DNA of 64,000 nt, taken from the NCBI GenBank assembly GCA_019359215.1, contig JAHHHS010000006.1, forward strand, positions 62,001 to 126,000, read 5' to 3'. The notes beneath the pieces are model-generated. The model saw nothing but the letters and a program-made list of their open reading frames with translations, did not search any database and was not told where the DNA came from. Positions 40,080 to 52,746 of this stretch are shown here, piece by piece. Position 1 is the stretch's first letter. Each line of letters starts with the position of its first letter. Source of the DNA: Nostoc indistinguendum CM1-VF10. GTDB taxonomy: Bacteria; Cyanobacteriota; Cyanobacteriia; Cyanobacteriales; Nostocaceae. Both the position numbers and the translations under genes were made by a program.

Positions 40080-41282
40080 TCAATTTCTATTTTTCTGAAA
40101 AGCTCGACGTCTACGACCACTTTCAACGAGGGGTTTTCGCAACGGTACTACCTCAGCTTCACTACTCTCGCGTGCTACCCGAACCAGCAACCCAGCAGCT
40201 ATTAAGCTAGCAATCATAGAATTACCACCATAACTAAACATGGGCAAAGGTAAGCCAGTAGTTGGTAGAGAACCTGTAGCAACACCGACGTGGAGCAATG
40301 ACTGTCCTACCATCAAAATTGTCACGCCGATCGCCACCAATCGATGTACTGTATTTTTAGCCTTCAGAGCCACAATTAATCCGAGAGTGGCGAATGTAGC
40401 TAAAAGTGCCAACAGTACCATACTGCCGACAAAGCCAAACTCTTCGGCGAACACCGCAAAAATAAAATCAGTATCCTGAATTGGTAAATAAAACAGCTTT
40501 TGTTGAGAAAGCCCAAATCCAGAACCCCAAGTTCTACCAGAACCCACAGCTAGTAGACTTTGCACCAACTGATAGCCATCTCCTCTCGCATCTGCCCACG
40601 GATTGAGGAATGACATCACCCGCCTACGCTGATACTCTTTAATACTAATACTAAGTAGTGCCAACATCACTCCACCAATTGCTGTTCCTCCAAGATACTT
40701 GTAAGGTAAGCCAGCTGCTAGAGCAATTAGCCAAATCGTCATGCCGCAAAGTGCTGTTGTACTCAAGTTAGGCTGGGCAAGAATTCCTAAAAGTACCAGA
40801 CTGAATATACCCAACCAAGCCAAGCGAACCCGCCAACTGATTCGTTCCCACTGACCAAAAAGCCGCGCACTTTGCAGCACTAAAAAGGGTTTAATTAATT
40901 CTGAGGGTTGAATCGGAATTGGCCCGATCGCTATCCAACGCGCTGCGTCAAAAGCCTTCTTTCCCAATCCTGGGATCAGTGTAATGAAAATTAATGTCAA
41001 AAACACTAATAAAAACCAATGGGATTGTCCCAAAATTTTCTGCAATGGCAAATTAACAATAATATTGAATCCAATTAAGGAAACTAAGACCCAAAGCAGT
41101 TGACGCTTAAAGTAGTACAAGCCATCATCATGACGGGCATCAGCAACAGGATAGGATGCTGAAAATAGCATTATCAAGCCGACGAACAGCCAAATGAACG
41201 TTAACCAGCGCAACAGCCGCGCTTCTAATGCCCAGTTGGAGACTGAACTATCAAAAATTGGAATCAGGCGGCGTAGATTCAC
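40080..41282 (-). CDS. ftsW: FtsW/RodA/SpoVE-family cell-division glycosyltransferase
   Basis: Polytopic SEDS protein of 400 residues with about ten membrane segments; SEDS proteins polymerise lipid II glycan and act with class B PBPs at the septum. Characteristic stretches are NPWADARGDGYQLVQSLLAVGSGRTWGSGFGLSQQKLFYLPIQDTDFIFAVFAEEFGF split over the central periplasmic loop, and PTTGLPLPMFSYGGNSMIA. FtsW rather than RodA is preferred because cyanobacterial FtsW proteins have this length and ending, but this is not proven. The basic C-terminus (SGRRRRAFQ) is cytoplasmic. Upstream, 41295-41360 has heptamer repeat sequence. Confidence 0.92.
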   Translation of the reverse strand: MNLRRLIPIFDSSVSNWALEARLLRWLTFIWLFVGLIMLFSASYPVADARHDDGLYYFKRQLLWVLVSLIGFNIIVNLPLQKILGQSHWFLLVFLTLIFITLIPGLGKKAFDAARWIAIGPIPIQPSELIKPFLVLQSARLFGQWERISWRVRLAWLGIFSLVLLGILAQPNLSTTALCGMTIWLIALAAGLPYKYLGGTAIGGVMLALLSISIKEYQRRRVMSFLNPWADARGDGYQLVQSLLAVGSGRTWGSGFGLSQQKLFYLPIQDTDFIFAVFAEEFGFVGSMVLLALLATFATLGLIVALKAKNTVHRLVAIGVTILMVGQSLLHVGVATGSLPTTGLPLPMFSYGGNSMIASLIAAGLLVRVARESSEAEVVPLRKPLVESGRRRRAFQKNRN

Positions 41283-41294
41283 GAGCAGTATAGG

Positions 41295-41365
41295 TAAAAA
41301 GTTAGGAATTAGGAGTTAACAGTAAAACTCATAAATCATAATTTATAACTCATAAGTAAGCTTTA
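41295..41365. repeat. Heptamer repeats upstream of ftsW
   Basis: GTTAGGA/ATTAGGA/GTTAACA units followed by CATAAAT/ATAACTCAT units. The same family occurs around atpA. Confidence 0.6.
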
Positions 41366-41555
41366 CAACCATAAATCTTAAAATAGTAAACTTCAATACA
41401 CCGCTCGATCAATTTTGCGATCACTGCATTGAAAATTAACAAGCATGATTTGATACATCAAATACAGTAATTTAAAGAATAATTTAGACTTCTCCTGAAT
41501 CTAAAGCTTCCTTACTTCAGAAACTCGGAGAGCCAAAATAATCAAGTGGTGAGTC

Positions 41556-43037
41556 TTACTCCCCAACTGCAAGCATTGCTGAATTCTGGCAATTCATAAG
41601 ACTCAAGGATTTAACGCAATTAACTGCTTGCCTCTCTATAGACAGGGGAATTTCAATCCAGAACTCAGTTCCTTGTCCACGTTCTGATACACATCTGAGT
41701 GTTCCCCCATGTTTTTCAACTACAATTTGATAGCTAATTGATAAACCTAATCCTGTACCCTTACCTATAGGCTTAGTTGTGAAAAATGGATCAAACAGTC
41801 GTTTTTTAACTGCTTCTGTCATTCCTGAACCATTATCAGCAATTCGGATAACACACTGCGTTTCGATGACTTGCGTAGTAATTGTAATTTTATTAGGATT
41901 AGCCTGAATTTCTGCGATCATTCGTTTATCGTTATGATTTTCGAGCGCATCGATGGCATTACTGATAATATTCATGAATACTTGATTGAGTTGGCCAGCG
42001 TAGCAATCGACTAAAGGCAAATTTCCATAATTTTTGACCACATTGATCCCAGGATGATCAATGTTATTCTTAAACCGATTCTGTAAAATCAGCAAAGTAC
42101 TATCCAGTCCCTGGTGAATATCAACACTTTTCTTCTCTGCTTCATCAAGACGAGAGAAATTCCGAAGAGACAAGACAATTTCAGAGATCCTTTCGGCTCC
42201 TACTTGCATCGAACTTAGGATTTTGGGTAAATCATTTAGTAAAAAGTCTAACTCAATTTCCTCAGTGTATTCTTGAATTTCTAATACAGGATTAGCATAA
42301 AACTGTTGGTAAAGATGCAGAAGCCTTAACAGAGACTGTGTATAATCTTTTGCATATTTTAGATTTCCGTAAATAAAGTTAACGGGGTTGTTAATTTCGT
42401 GAGCAACTCCAGCAACTAACTGTCCCAAACTAGACATTTTCTCAGCCTGAACTAGTTGGGCTTGAGTTTGCTGTAGCTCCTGGAGGGATTTTTCTAATTT
42501 TTTGGTCTGAGCCTCAGCAATTTCCGCTAGATTCTCCTTGATTTGCAATGCACTCCGTAGTTCTGCCCTTTGCTGTTTAAGTTCGTTTGTTAAGTTTCTA
42601 GCATCAGCCAAAGCCGTGTTCTGGGCTTGCAGGAGAAATAGGAAATCAACAATCGGGTCGTGAATCGCAAAGTCTTTGAGTTTAAGACCCAGAGGAGCCA
42701 GACTAATTGTATCTGTAATCCAGGGAGAACCTAGAAAAAATATAACTTCCTGCTCTGGTTGATACATCATCTGACCCTTGAGCTGCATTCCATTGTGGAG
42801 AAACTCTAAAATAAACAGTGCACGAGACTGTTGACTAATAGCATCAAAATCAACCAAAATTTTTGGACGATTTATTTGGAAATGCTGCTCGATCAATTTA
42901 CCAACTAGTGGTTCAGGACTAATCCGCCCTAAAACATCACCAGCTTGTACAATTTCTCGATTACAGCTAAAGGCAAAGTGGAAGGGAAAAGCTTTCGCCA
43001 GAAGCTCTGGCGAAAGCGTAAGGTGAGGAGAAGCCAT
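41556..43037 (-). CDS. Histidine kinase with H-NOX-associated (HNOBA) sensor domain
   Basis: Protein of 493 residues. Residues 15-135 are an HNOBA domain (FPFHFAFSCNREIVQAGDVLG, LKGQMMY, FLGSPWITD, KDFAIHDPIVDFLFL), the PAS-like partner of H-NOX sensors. A coiled coil (138-200) leads to HisKA with His213 in GVAHEINNP, and HATPase_c with IADNGSGM and GTGLGLSIS. It has no receiver domain, and no response regulator gene is adjacent. It begins 7 bases after the H-NOX gene, so NO-bound H-NOX probably regulates its autophosphorylation. A 12-base perfect palindrome lies within the first 16 codons. Confidence 0.93.
   Translation of the reverse strand: MASPHLTLSPELLAKAFPFHFAFSCNREIVQAGDVLGRISPEPLVGKLIEQHFQINRPKILVDFDAISQQSRALFILEFLHNGMQLKGQMMYQPEQEVIFFLGSPWITDTISLAPLGLKLKDFAIHDPIVDFLFLLQAQNTALADARNLTNELKQQRAELRSALQIKENLAEIAEAQTKKLEKSLQELQQTQAQLVQAEKMSSLGQLVAGVAHEINNPVNFIYGNLKYAKDYTQSLLRLLHLYQQFYANPVLEIQEYTEEIELDFLLNDLPKILSSMQVGAERISEIVLSLRNFSRLDEAEKKSVDIHQGLDSTLLILQNRFKNNIDHPGINVVKNYGNLPLVDCYAGQLNQVFMNIISNAIDALENHNDKRMIAEIQANPNKITITTQVIETQCVIRIADNGSGMTEAVKKRLFDPFFTTKPIGKGTGLGLSISYQIVVEKHGGTLRCVSERGQGTEFWIEIPLSIERQAVNCVKSLSLMNCQNSAMLAVGE
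42991..43017 (-). repeat. Perfect 12-base inverted repeat inside the kinase 5' coding region
   Basis: GCTTTCGCCAGA, a three-base spacer, then the exact complement. It covers codons about 7-16 of the histidine kinase and would form a very stable hairpin just inside the coding region of the mRNA. Confidence 0.9.
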
Positions 43038-43044
43038 GCTACAC

Positions 43045-43596
43045 TCAATTTGGTTTATAAATCACTAAAAATTCATCATGTTCAGCACCCTCATCCCGAT
43101 TCTGGGTTTGAGTAATATCAACTTTTGTATCAAACCTGTTTCCCAATCCCTGAACTAGTCCAAGAATCATTGGCGTTAGCCCTTCTCTATCAGAGCGATA
43201 ATGTAAGCTCAAAGAATTTTCTTCCATATCAGTACACTCAAATGATGGGGGCTGGAGGTTGGGAAAGCTAACTCCCACACGAGCATGAAGATTATCAAGG
43301 TTTTCTAAAAATTCAGGTAGTGTATCTCCACTCATATCCATCATTTCGCCATAGCCTTCTTGGGCTGTGTACTGAACCCAGAATTCTCCAAAAGCTTGCA
43401 TAATTTGTTGGGTAGATAAGCTCAGAACGACACTACCAGCTTTGATGAGCTTGTGGGTAATGTCATCGGGATAGCCTTCCATATTGAGAAAAACATCTAC
43501 ATCCACCTCTGCTTTGTGCTTAATTTCTTTCCAAGTCTCTTCGCCAAAGCGACTGCATACCATGTCTTGAATTGCTTTATTTACTAACCCGTACAT
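43045..43596 (-). CDS. H-NOX heme-based nitric-oxide sensor protein
   Basis: Heme nitric oxide/oxygen-binding domain protein of 183 residues, start ATG 43596 with GAGGAGG 6 bases upstream. The proximal heme ligand is His104 (NLDNLHARVG) and the propionate-binding YxSxR motif is Tyr133-Ser135-Arg137 (HYRSDR). The distal-pocket tyrosine that marks oxygen-binding H-NOX proteins (about position 140) is absent, so NO or CO sensing is expected. Trp73 (GEFWVQY) corresponds to the pocket tryptophan known in Nostoc H-NOX. It forms a two-gene operon with the HNOBA kinase. Confidence 0.95.
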   Translation of the reverse strand: MYGLVNKAIQDMVCSRFGEETWKEIKHKAEVDVDVFLNMEGYPDDITHKLIKAGSVVLSLSTQQIMQAFGEFWVQYTAQEGYGEMMDMSGDTLPEFLENLDNLHARVGVSFPNLQPPSFECTDMEENSLSLHYRSDREGLTPMILGLVQGLGNRFDTKVDITQTQNRDEGAEHDEFLVIYKPN

Positions 43597-43856
43597 GGAA
43601 GCCTCCTCATGACTGTACCTAATTTTGCTTTGTAAATTTCAGCGAAACTTGACAACTGATTCCCTAAAAGGGTTATTTAAATCACAAGGTTTTTTGTAGT
43701 TAAACCTTGAAATGTTTTATTACAGCTTTAAAAGCCCAAAAAATAAGGAAAACTGTTCGCATTTTAATGCTAAAAATACTCATTCTTACAACCGTATTTT
43801 CACTTATTCGTTTTCCCCACTACTTTGCTATTTTAATTTTCAAAAATACAAGCAGC
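43597..43856. other. Gene-free stretch upstream of the H-NOX operon
   Basis: Contains the H-NOX promoter. A 63-codon plus ORF (43707-43898) lacks support. The adjoining apc operon terminator follows. Confidence 0.5.
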
Positions 43857-43885
43857 AAAAAAAAAGAGGTCTTTACTGACCTCTT
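43857..43885 (-). terminator. Terminator of the apc operon
   Basis: On the minus strand AAGAGGTC, a six-base loop and GACCTCTT are followed by a run of eight or more T. It lies 36 bases after apcC. Confidence 0.92.
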
Positions 43886-43920
43886 ACCAATTCTCTAAAA
43901 TAATGTTTTATCTACAGTAA

Positions 43921-44127
43921 TTACGACAAGCCAGCATTAGTACCTTGCTTACCAGTTGCTAGTTCCACCTTGATGATTGTGCCGCCTGCTTTTTGAATGC
44001 GTTGCTGTTCACGGAACCAGTTCTCATAAGGAACTAATTTAGTAAAGTAAGTATTTTGGAGTTCGCGTTGGGTACGAATTCTGGTTTGACTGGGAACTAG
44101 AGCAGTAATTTTAAACAAACGGGACAT
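43921..44127 (-). CDS. apcC: Allophycocyanin-associated small core linker
   Basis: The 68-residue Lc7.8 linker sits at the end of the phycobilisome core cylinder within an allophycocyanin trimer. Length and the sequence segments MSRLFKITALVPSQTRIRTQ and RELQNTYFTKLVPYENWFREQQRI are characteristic of ApcC. It is the last gene of the apcE-A-B-C set, followed by a strong terminator, with 222 bases separating it from apcB. Confidence 0.97.
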   Translation of the reverse strand: MSRLFKITALVPSQTRIRTQRELQNTYFTKLVPYENWFREQQRIQKAGGTIIKVELATGKQGTNAGLS

Positions 44128-44207
44128 ATTTTGAAAATCTCCTGTAAACTTTGTGAAAACTTTTTTATCTCAAAATCTTGAGTGCAAATCTTTTAATTAT
44201 TCAAAGG

Positions 44208-44305
44208 CTGGAAATCAAACATCAATACTAGACCACCAACACTCATCAATGATAATTTACCAAGATAAGCAATATAACGTTCTAGCACTCACGGCTGATT
44301 TCCAG
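44208..44305 (-). promoter_or_regulatory. Long-range inverted repeat in the apcB-apcC spacer
   Basis: CTGGAAATCA at 44208-44217 is exactly complementary to TGATTTCCAG at 44296-44305, 78 bases apart. In the mRNA this 10-base stem would enclose most of the intercistronic spacer; it may stabilise the upstream apcAB segment or limit apcC expression (inference). Confidence 0.5.
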
Positions 44306-44349
44306 ACCTTAATAAAGTCGCACCTAAATTTTTAAGCGCAAACTAGTTC

Positions 44350-44838
44350 TTAGCTTAAGCCAGAAGAGATATAGTCTAGGTAAACACCCATTTCCTTACC
44401 AGCATCAGAACCAACCAAGCTAGCGGTTACTTCCTTGATTGCTTGGATAGCTTGCACGGTAGCACCAACGGGAACTCCTAAAGAGTTGTAGGTTTCCTTC
44501 AAGCCATTTAATACACGCTCATCCAAAATGGAAGGATCACCAGCTAACATAGCGTAGGTGGCATAGCGGAGGTAGTAGTCCAAATCACGGATGCAAGCAG
44601 CATAGCGGCGGGTGGTATACATGTTGCCACCGGGACGGGTGATGTCAGAGTATAGCAAAGATTTTGCTACAGCTTCTTTAACGATCGCAGCAGCGTTAGC
44701 GCTGATGGTGCTAGCAGCACGTACTCGCAGTTCGCCAGTAGCAAAGTAGCCTTTTAGCTTTTGTAAAGCAGAAGAGTCTAGGTACTTACCTTGAACGTCT
44801 GCGGAGTTAATTACAGCGGTAATTGCGTCTTGAGCCAT
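44350..44838 (-). CDS. apcB: Allophycocyanin beta subunit
   Basis: The 162-residue beta chain of the phycobilisome core pigment. Phycocyanobilin attaches to Cys82 ([19 protein letters not shown]); Asn72 (PGGNMYTT) is the site normally methylated in beta-phycobiliproteins. N-terminal [20 protein letters not shown] is typical. It lies 65 bases after apcA and pairs with it into the alpha-beta monomer. Confidence 0.98.
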   Translation of the reverse strand: MAQDAITAVINSADVQGKYLDSSALQKLKGYFATGELRVRAASTISANAAAIVKEAVAKSLLYSDITRPGGNMYTTRRYAACIRDLDYYLRYATYAMLAGDPSILDERVLNGLKETYNSLGVPVGATVQAIQAIKEVTASLVGSDAGKEMGVYLDYISSGLS

Positions 44839-44903
44839 GTTGTTAATTCCTTATTTCCAACCGTATTGCAATACTTCTGTTTCGGCAGAGAAACAGCATC
44901 ACC

Positions 44904-45389
44904 TTATAGCAGGGCACCAACTAAGTAGTCGAAGTAACTACCAGCTTCAGCAGCATCATCGCCAGACATCAATGTAGTAGCTACATTCTTGAGTCCACGA
45001 ATACCTTCAGCAACACCATCGATAGGAGTTCCTAAGGACTTGTACATTTCACGGACACCGATAACACCAATTTCTTCGATGGGGGTAACATCACCAGCAA
45101 CGATACCGTAGGTAACGAGGCGGAGGTAATAATCTAGGTCACGCAGACAAGTAGCGGTCAATTCTTGACCGTAAGCGTTACCACCAGGAGATACAACATC
45201 AGGACGCTTTTGGAACAGTTGATCACCAGCTTGCTTAACCAAGCGTTCGCGATTTTCTGTCAAAACTTGAGCAATCCGCACACGGCGCTCACCACTAGCA
45301 ACAAAGGATTTGATTCGATCCAATTCACCAGGGCTGAGGTAGCGAGCTTCTGCGTCAGCATTCACGATAGCTTTCGTGACGATACTCAT
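44904..45389 (-). CDS. apcA: Allophycocyanin alpha subunit
   Basis: The 161-residue alpha chain of allophycocyanin. The chromophore cysteine is Cys81 ([18 protein letters not shown]). Start [23 protein letters not shown] and end DYLVGALL match the family. 377 bases separate it from apcE, enough for an additional promoter giving more apcAB than apcE mRNA. Confidence 0.98.
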   Translation of the reverse strand: MSIVTKAIVNADAEARYLSPGELDRIKSFVASGERRVRIAQVLTENRERLVKQAGDQLFQKRPDVVSPGGNAYGQELTATCLRDLDYYLRLVTYGIVAGDVTPIEEIGVIGVREMYKSLGTPIDGVAEGIRGLKNVATTLMSGDDAAEAGSYFDYLVGALL

Positions 45390-45766
45390 TAATGGATTCC
45401 TCCAAATACGAATGAAACCAGGATTTGATTATACTAGTGCGACTTTAAATTCGGTTCACTGAGTTCCTTTTCTCGTTCTTTTAGATACAACAGTTTAATA
45501 ACTGTTACGGCTAATGAATTACGAGTTTTCTTTAGTCAACACAAGTAAACAAGCTTTGAAACTCAGTTACCTTCCGCAAAACATTTTCCGGCATTCTGTT
45601 GAGCATTTATTACTGCTCTTAACACTTTGTAATATTGTTTTTCAGAATTTCGGGTTTTAGCTGTAATCTGAGAGCAATATTACGAAAGGTTACGAAGCAG
45701 AGAGGGGGAAGAAAACAGTAAATAATTTGTACCCTACTCCCTACTCCCTACTCCGCCGATATGTTG
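45390..45766 (-). promoter_or_regulatory. apcE-apcA spacer, probable internal apc promoter region
   Basis: A 377-base non-coding interval precedes apcA. It begins with CTCCCTACTCC heptamers just after apcE and is AT-rich further on. A separate apcABC promoter here is inferred from the length and from the known higher need for apcAB; exact elements were not identified. Confidence 0.5.
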
Positions 45767-49576
<3,810 letters not shown>

Positions 49577-50107
49577 ATGAACAAAAGTTGTAAATTTAAC
49601 TATTTATTCAATGCTACACTGTCTGCGATCGCAGTTATTTTGCTTATCACTCCCGTAAATGCGCTTCCAGAGCAAAACATCAGCACCGTTGTGAAGTGGG
49701 CAAAGACCAAACCTCAACTACCAACTCTGAGATACAACAGCGAAGCCCACGGCTACGACGGTACAAAGGGAAATTTATACTTTTATGCTGATGTCACTTC
49801 TCAAAATGGGACAGTGAATAAAGAAGGCATAACCGTTAGTGGTGATAAACGCCTCAAATTCACCACAAAAAATGCCAATGCAATGAAATTGTTACAAAAT
49901 ATTTATAATTCTAATATTGCCAATGACTTCCAGAAGTCCCGATATATCACCAAAGTTGGACGCGACCAGTATTATCGCGGACAAAAGTTTGCTTACATCG
50001 CTGCTGAAGTGCAGGGTGGCTCATCATTGCAGATAATTCCCTTGAATAAGTTGCAAGAGTTTATAAATAATGCCAAATATTGCCAAACCAATCAGTGCGA
50101 CATTTGA
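49577..50107 (+). CDS. Hypothetical exported protein
   Basis: Not recognised. ATG 49577, preceded by CAGGGAAAA, gives 176 residues; an in-frame TTG at 49532 would add 15. A signal peptide (about 1-30, LSAIAVILLITPVNALPEQ) leads into a mature region with mixed beta/alpha character and conserved-looking TLRYNSEAHGYDGTKGNLYFYADVTS. Two cysteines at the extreme C-terminus (CQTNQCDI) may form a disulfide. Expected in the periplasm. Confidence 0.7.
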   Translation: MNKSCKFNYLFNATLSAIAVILLITPVNALPEQNISTVVKWAKTKPQLPTLRYNSEAHGYDGTKGNLYFYADVTSQNGTVNKEGITVSGDKRLKFTTKNANAMKLLQNIYNSNIANDFQKSRYITKVGRDQYYRGQKFAYIAAEVQGGSSLQIIPLNKLQEFINNAKYCQTNQCDI

Positions 50108-50119
50108 ATTAAGAGATTT

Positions 50120-50215
50120 CCAAGAAATAAACTAACCACCGAGACAAGGCAGCGCGGTCTTGGGGGTTTCCCCATGAGCGACTGCCGCGCAGAGAACACA
50201 GAGAGAGGAGAAATA
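50120..50215. repeat. Intergenic palindromic repeat
   Basis: GCGCGGTC near 50152 and GACTGCCGCGC near 50181 frame a GGGGGTTTCCCC core. This is a common Nostoc-type intergenic repeat. Confidence 0.55.
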
Positions 50216-50263
50216 GAGAAGATTTTTGTGTCAGTGTTGGGATATTTTTTATTTGGAAGTCTC

Positions 50264-50998
50264 TTAAGTCTGTAGCCTGTAATTTACATACGCATTATCA
50301 GTAAACAAAGGCACGCAATCACTTACGTTATAGGCGGCGGACAGTTCAACATCTGACTCAAAACCTTTTTCAATCAACTCTTTACCCGAACTGCATTTTT
50401 TCAAGTACCCCAGTAAATCCTGCTGGAAAGCTTGAAATGTTGTTACAGCGACTTCGGCTTCTGGTGATAGACTGCCATCTAAATAACTGAGAATTGCCCC
50501 AGCACCAATTAAATCTTCAAATGCAGGGCGGAGGCTACCATCTTCTTTCCACCTTTCACCGGCAGGAATCACAGCGATTTTATCACCATACTTTTGAGCA
50601 AACTGCGCTACAGCTTGGCAATTTCGCAAGCAACCAGCCAAAGTTGGTATATTCCCTGTATGTAAAGTCAGAAAAGAACCATTAGGTGAAGGTAAAACTA
50701 GTCTAGTTCCAGCAGTAATCTGAGTCACCGATTTTGGCGAGAGAGAATATCCAGTTGTAGTCCAACGTTGCCTATGACTTGCTAACTCTGCTTGCACTGA
50801 TTTGGCATAATCTATGACTGATTCATCTTTATATGCGTAGGGAAAAATTATCGCGCCGTTATTTGTGGCAATTTCCACGCAGGTAGAAAAAGAGAGAATG
50901 TCAACTATTACAATTACATCACTGATGGGAGCGAGTTGAGCAACTCCTTGTGCCCCCCATTCACAGCGTAAATCAAACTCTGATTGGTTGTAAATCAT
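50264..50998 (-). CDS. 2-phosphosulfolactate phosphatase family (ComB-like) protein
   Basis: Protein of 244 residues from ATG 50998; an in-frame ATG at 51040 would add 14 residues that include a HIP1 site. ComB motifs are visible: VIVIVDILSFSTCVEIATNNGA (catalytic Asp region), LPSPNGS, CLRNCQAVA and PAGERW with EDLIGAGAIL. In archaea the enzyme acts in coenzyme M synthesis; in cyanobacteria, which lack that pathway, the physiological substrate is uncertain. It is divergent from a methyltransferase gene. Confidence 0.88.
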   Translation of the reverse strand: MIYNQSEFDLRCEWGAQGVAQLAPISDVIVIVDILSFSTCVEIATNNGAIIFPYAYKDESVIDYAKSVQAELASHRQRWTTTGYSLSPKSVTQITAGTRLVLPSPNGSFLTLHTGNIPTLAGCLRNCQAVAQFAQKYGDKIAVIPAGERWKEDGSLRPAFEDLIGAGAILSYLDGSLSPEAEVAVTTFQAFQQDLLGYLKKCSSGKELIEKGFESDVELSAAYNVSDCVPLFTDNAYVNYRLQT

Positions 50999-51075
50999 TG
51001 GTGCGATCGCAATTATTTGTCTACCTGAAGTGTCCAGCATTCGCTAAACTCAGAAATGCTGCGTTATTCCTCATC

Positions 51076-52257
51076 ATGTCCGATTCCCAAACTGTTAGTG
51101 CTGCTGTTGCCAAACTCTACAATACCTATCCCTTTCCGCCAGAAGCTCTGTTGGATGAACCACCCCCAGGCTACAACTGGCGCTGGAATTGGCTAGCCGC
51201 TCATAACTTCTGCACAGGTCAAAAACCCCAAAAGCAAGATATTCGGATTTTAGATGCAGGTTGCGGCACTGGTGTAGGTACAGAGTACTTGGTTCACCTC
51301 AATCCTCAAGCTTCTGTTGTGGGAATTGACCTCAGTACTGGCGCTTTAGCTGTAGCAAAAGAGCGTTGTCAGCGTTCAGGGGCTACCCGCGTTGAATTTC
51401 ATCACCTCAGCTTGTTTGATGTGGAACAGTTACCGGGTGAGTTTGATTTAATCAACTGTGTTGGTGTTTTGCATCATACCTCCGATCCAATTCGCGGTAT
51501 TCAAGCTTTGGCGAAAAAGTTAGCCCCAGGCGGCTTGATGCACATTTTTGTGTACGGGGAGTTGGGACGCTGGGAAATTCAACTCATGCAAAAAGCGATC
51601 GCGCTTCTTCAAGGTGACAAAAAAGGCGACTACCGCGATGGTGTCCAAGTCGGACGGCAAATATTTGCTTCTCTACCAGAAAATAATCGAATTGTCAAAT
51701 ACGATAAACAGCGTTGGTCATTAGAAAATCACAAGGATGAAAACTTTGCGGATATGTACGTTCATCCGCAAGAAATTGACTACAACATTGACACGCTGTT
51801 TGAATTAATAGATGCTTCGGGATTGAAGTTTATTGGTTTCTCGAATCCGAGTTTCTGGGATTTGGAGAGACTTTTGGGCAAAGCACCAGAGTTAGTTGAA
51901 CGAGCAAAAGATTTGAGCGATCGCCAGGTTTACCGCCTGATAGAATTACTAGATCCAGAAGTAACTCATTACGAGTTTTTCCTCGGTCGTCCTCCTTTAA
52001 TTAAGCCCGACTGGTTAGACGATAACGCCTTACTGGCAGCGATTCCCGAACTTAATCCTTGTATTGAAGGATTTCCCAGCCAATGTTTCTTTAATTACGA
52101 TTACCAGATTGTTAATTTATCTGTACCAGAGTTTGAATTTATGCAAAAATGTGATGCTAATTCAACAGTGGCAGATATTTTAGCAGATGTGCAACTGGGA
52201 TTGGATGGTGTAAGAACGCTTCTTCAGCAGCAGCTGATTTTATTGACACCTGTTTAA
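51076..52257 (+). CDS. Class I SAM-dependent methyltransferase with C-terminal extension
   Basis: Start at ATG 51076 gives 393 residues; the longer in-frame ORF to 50950 overlaps the opposite gene and lacks support. The methyltransferase fold covers about 50-210: ILDAGCGTGVGTEYL (SAM motif I), VGIDLSTGALAVAKER, INCVGVLHHTSDPIRGI and LAPGGLMHIFVYGE. An N-terminal phrase KLYNTYPFPPEALLDEPPPGYNWRWNW and a C-terminal 130-residue domain (SQCFFNYDYQIVNLS...) are characteristic of a cyanobacterial family, substrate unknown. A decayed copy of its last codons may exist at 52470-52515. Confidence 0.88.
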   Translation: MSDSQTVSAAVAKLYNTYPFPPEALLDEPPPGYNWRWNWLAAHNFCTGQKPQKQDIRILDAGCGTGVGTEYLVHLNPQASVVGIDLSTGALAVAKERCQRSGATRVEFHHLSLFDVEQLPGEFDLINCVGVLHHTSDPIRGIQALAKKLAPGGLMHIFVYGELGRWEIQLMQKAIALLQGDKKGDYRDGVQVGRQIFASLPENNRIVKYDKQRWSLENHKDENFADMYVHPQEIDYNIDTLFELIDASGLKFIGFSNPSFWDLERLLGKAPELVERAKDLSDRQVYRLIELLDPEVTHYEFFLGRPPLIKPDWLDDNALLAAIPELNPCIEGFPSQCFFNYDYQIVNLSVPEFEFMQKCDANSTVADILADVQLGLDGVRTLLQQQLILLTPV

Positions 52258-52746
52258 TTACACTTCACGTTGATACTAAGTTAAGATTTGTCAATTTCTA
52301 CTCGTCGTGAGGAGCGATCGCCGATCACCACTTTTGGCAAATTAATGTAAATTAGGAAAGTGCCTAAGAAACTAGGGTATTGTACATCCCAAAAGTTGGA
52401 GCTTTCTGGAATTCAGCAGTGGTGCGATCTTTAATGACTTGCCGCTACTCTACAATTTCTGATTTGCGGTAAGTTCATACGCTCCTCAAGCACCAGTTGA
52501 TTTTATTGACACCAACTTACTTCAAACTTTGGAGGATAATTATTCACTCAAAAAACTGGAATTGGAAGAAATTTTGAATTTTCAGGCAGCATTTATTGAT
52601 TATTCGCTTAAATACTCCCTCACACGATCAGCCGCTCTCTCGCTTCTGTGAGCGCGATTTTACTGACTGCCTGATGTTGACAAGAAGTTAATTGTTTTTT
52701 CCTAAAGTATTGTTACCGGATCGTGATATGATTCAGCTGACTGAAT
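52258..52746. other. Spacer before the ATP synthase operon, with a possible gene remnant
   Basis: It carries the atp operon promoter. Around 52470-52515 the sequence resembles the last 45 bases of the preceding methyltransferase gene. An open frame without ATG runs from 52470 to 52650 (ending in SLKYSLTR...), which may be a gene fragment. Confidence 0.5.

Noticed and set aside
43707..43898. 63-codon plus ORF ending in the apc terminator
   Set aside because: Lys/Phe/Ile-rich translation of AT-rich spacer, overlapping the terminator.
44153..44335. 60-codon plus ORF in the apcB-apcC spacer
   Set aside because: Opposite to the operon, no ribosome site, composition typical of non-coding DNA.
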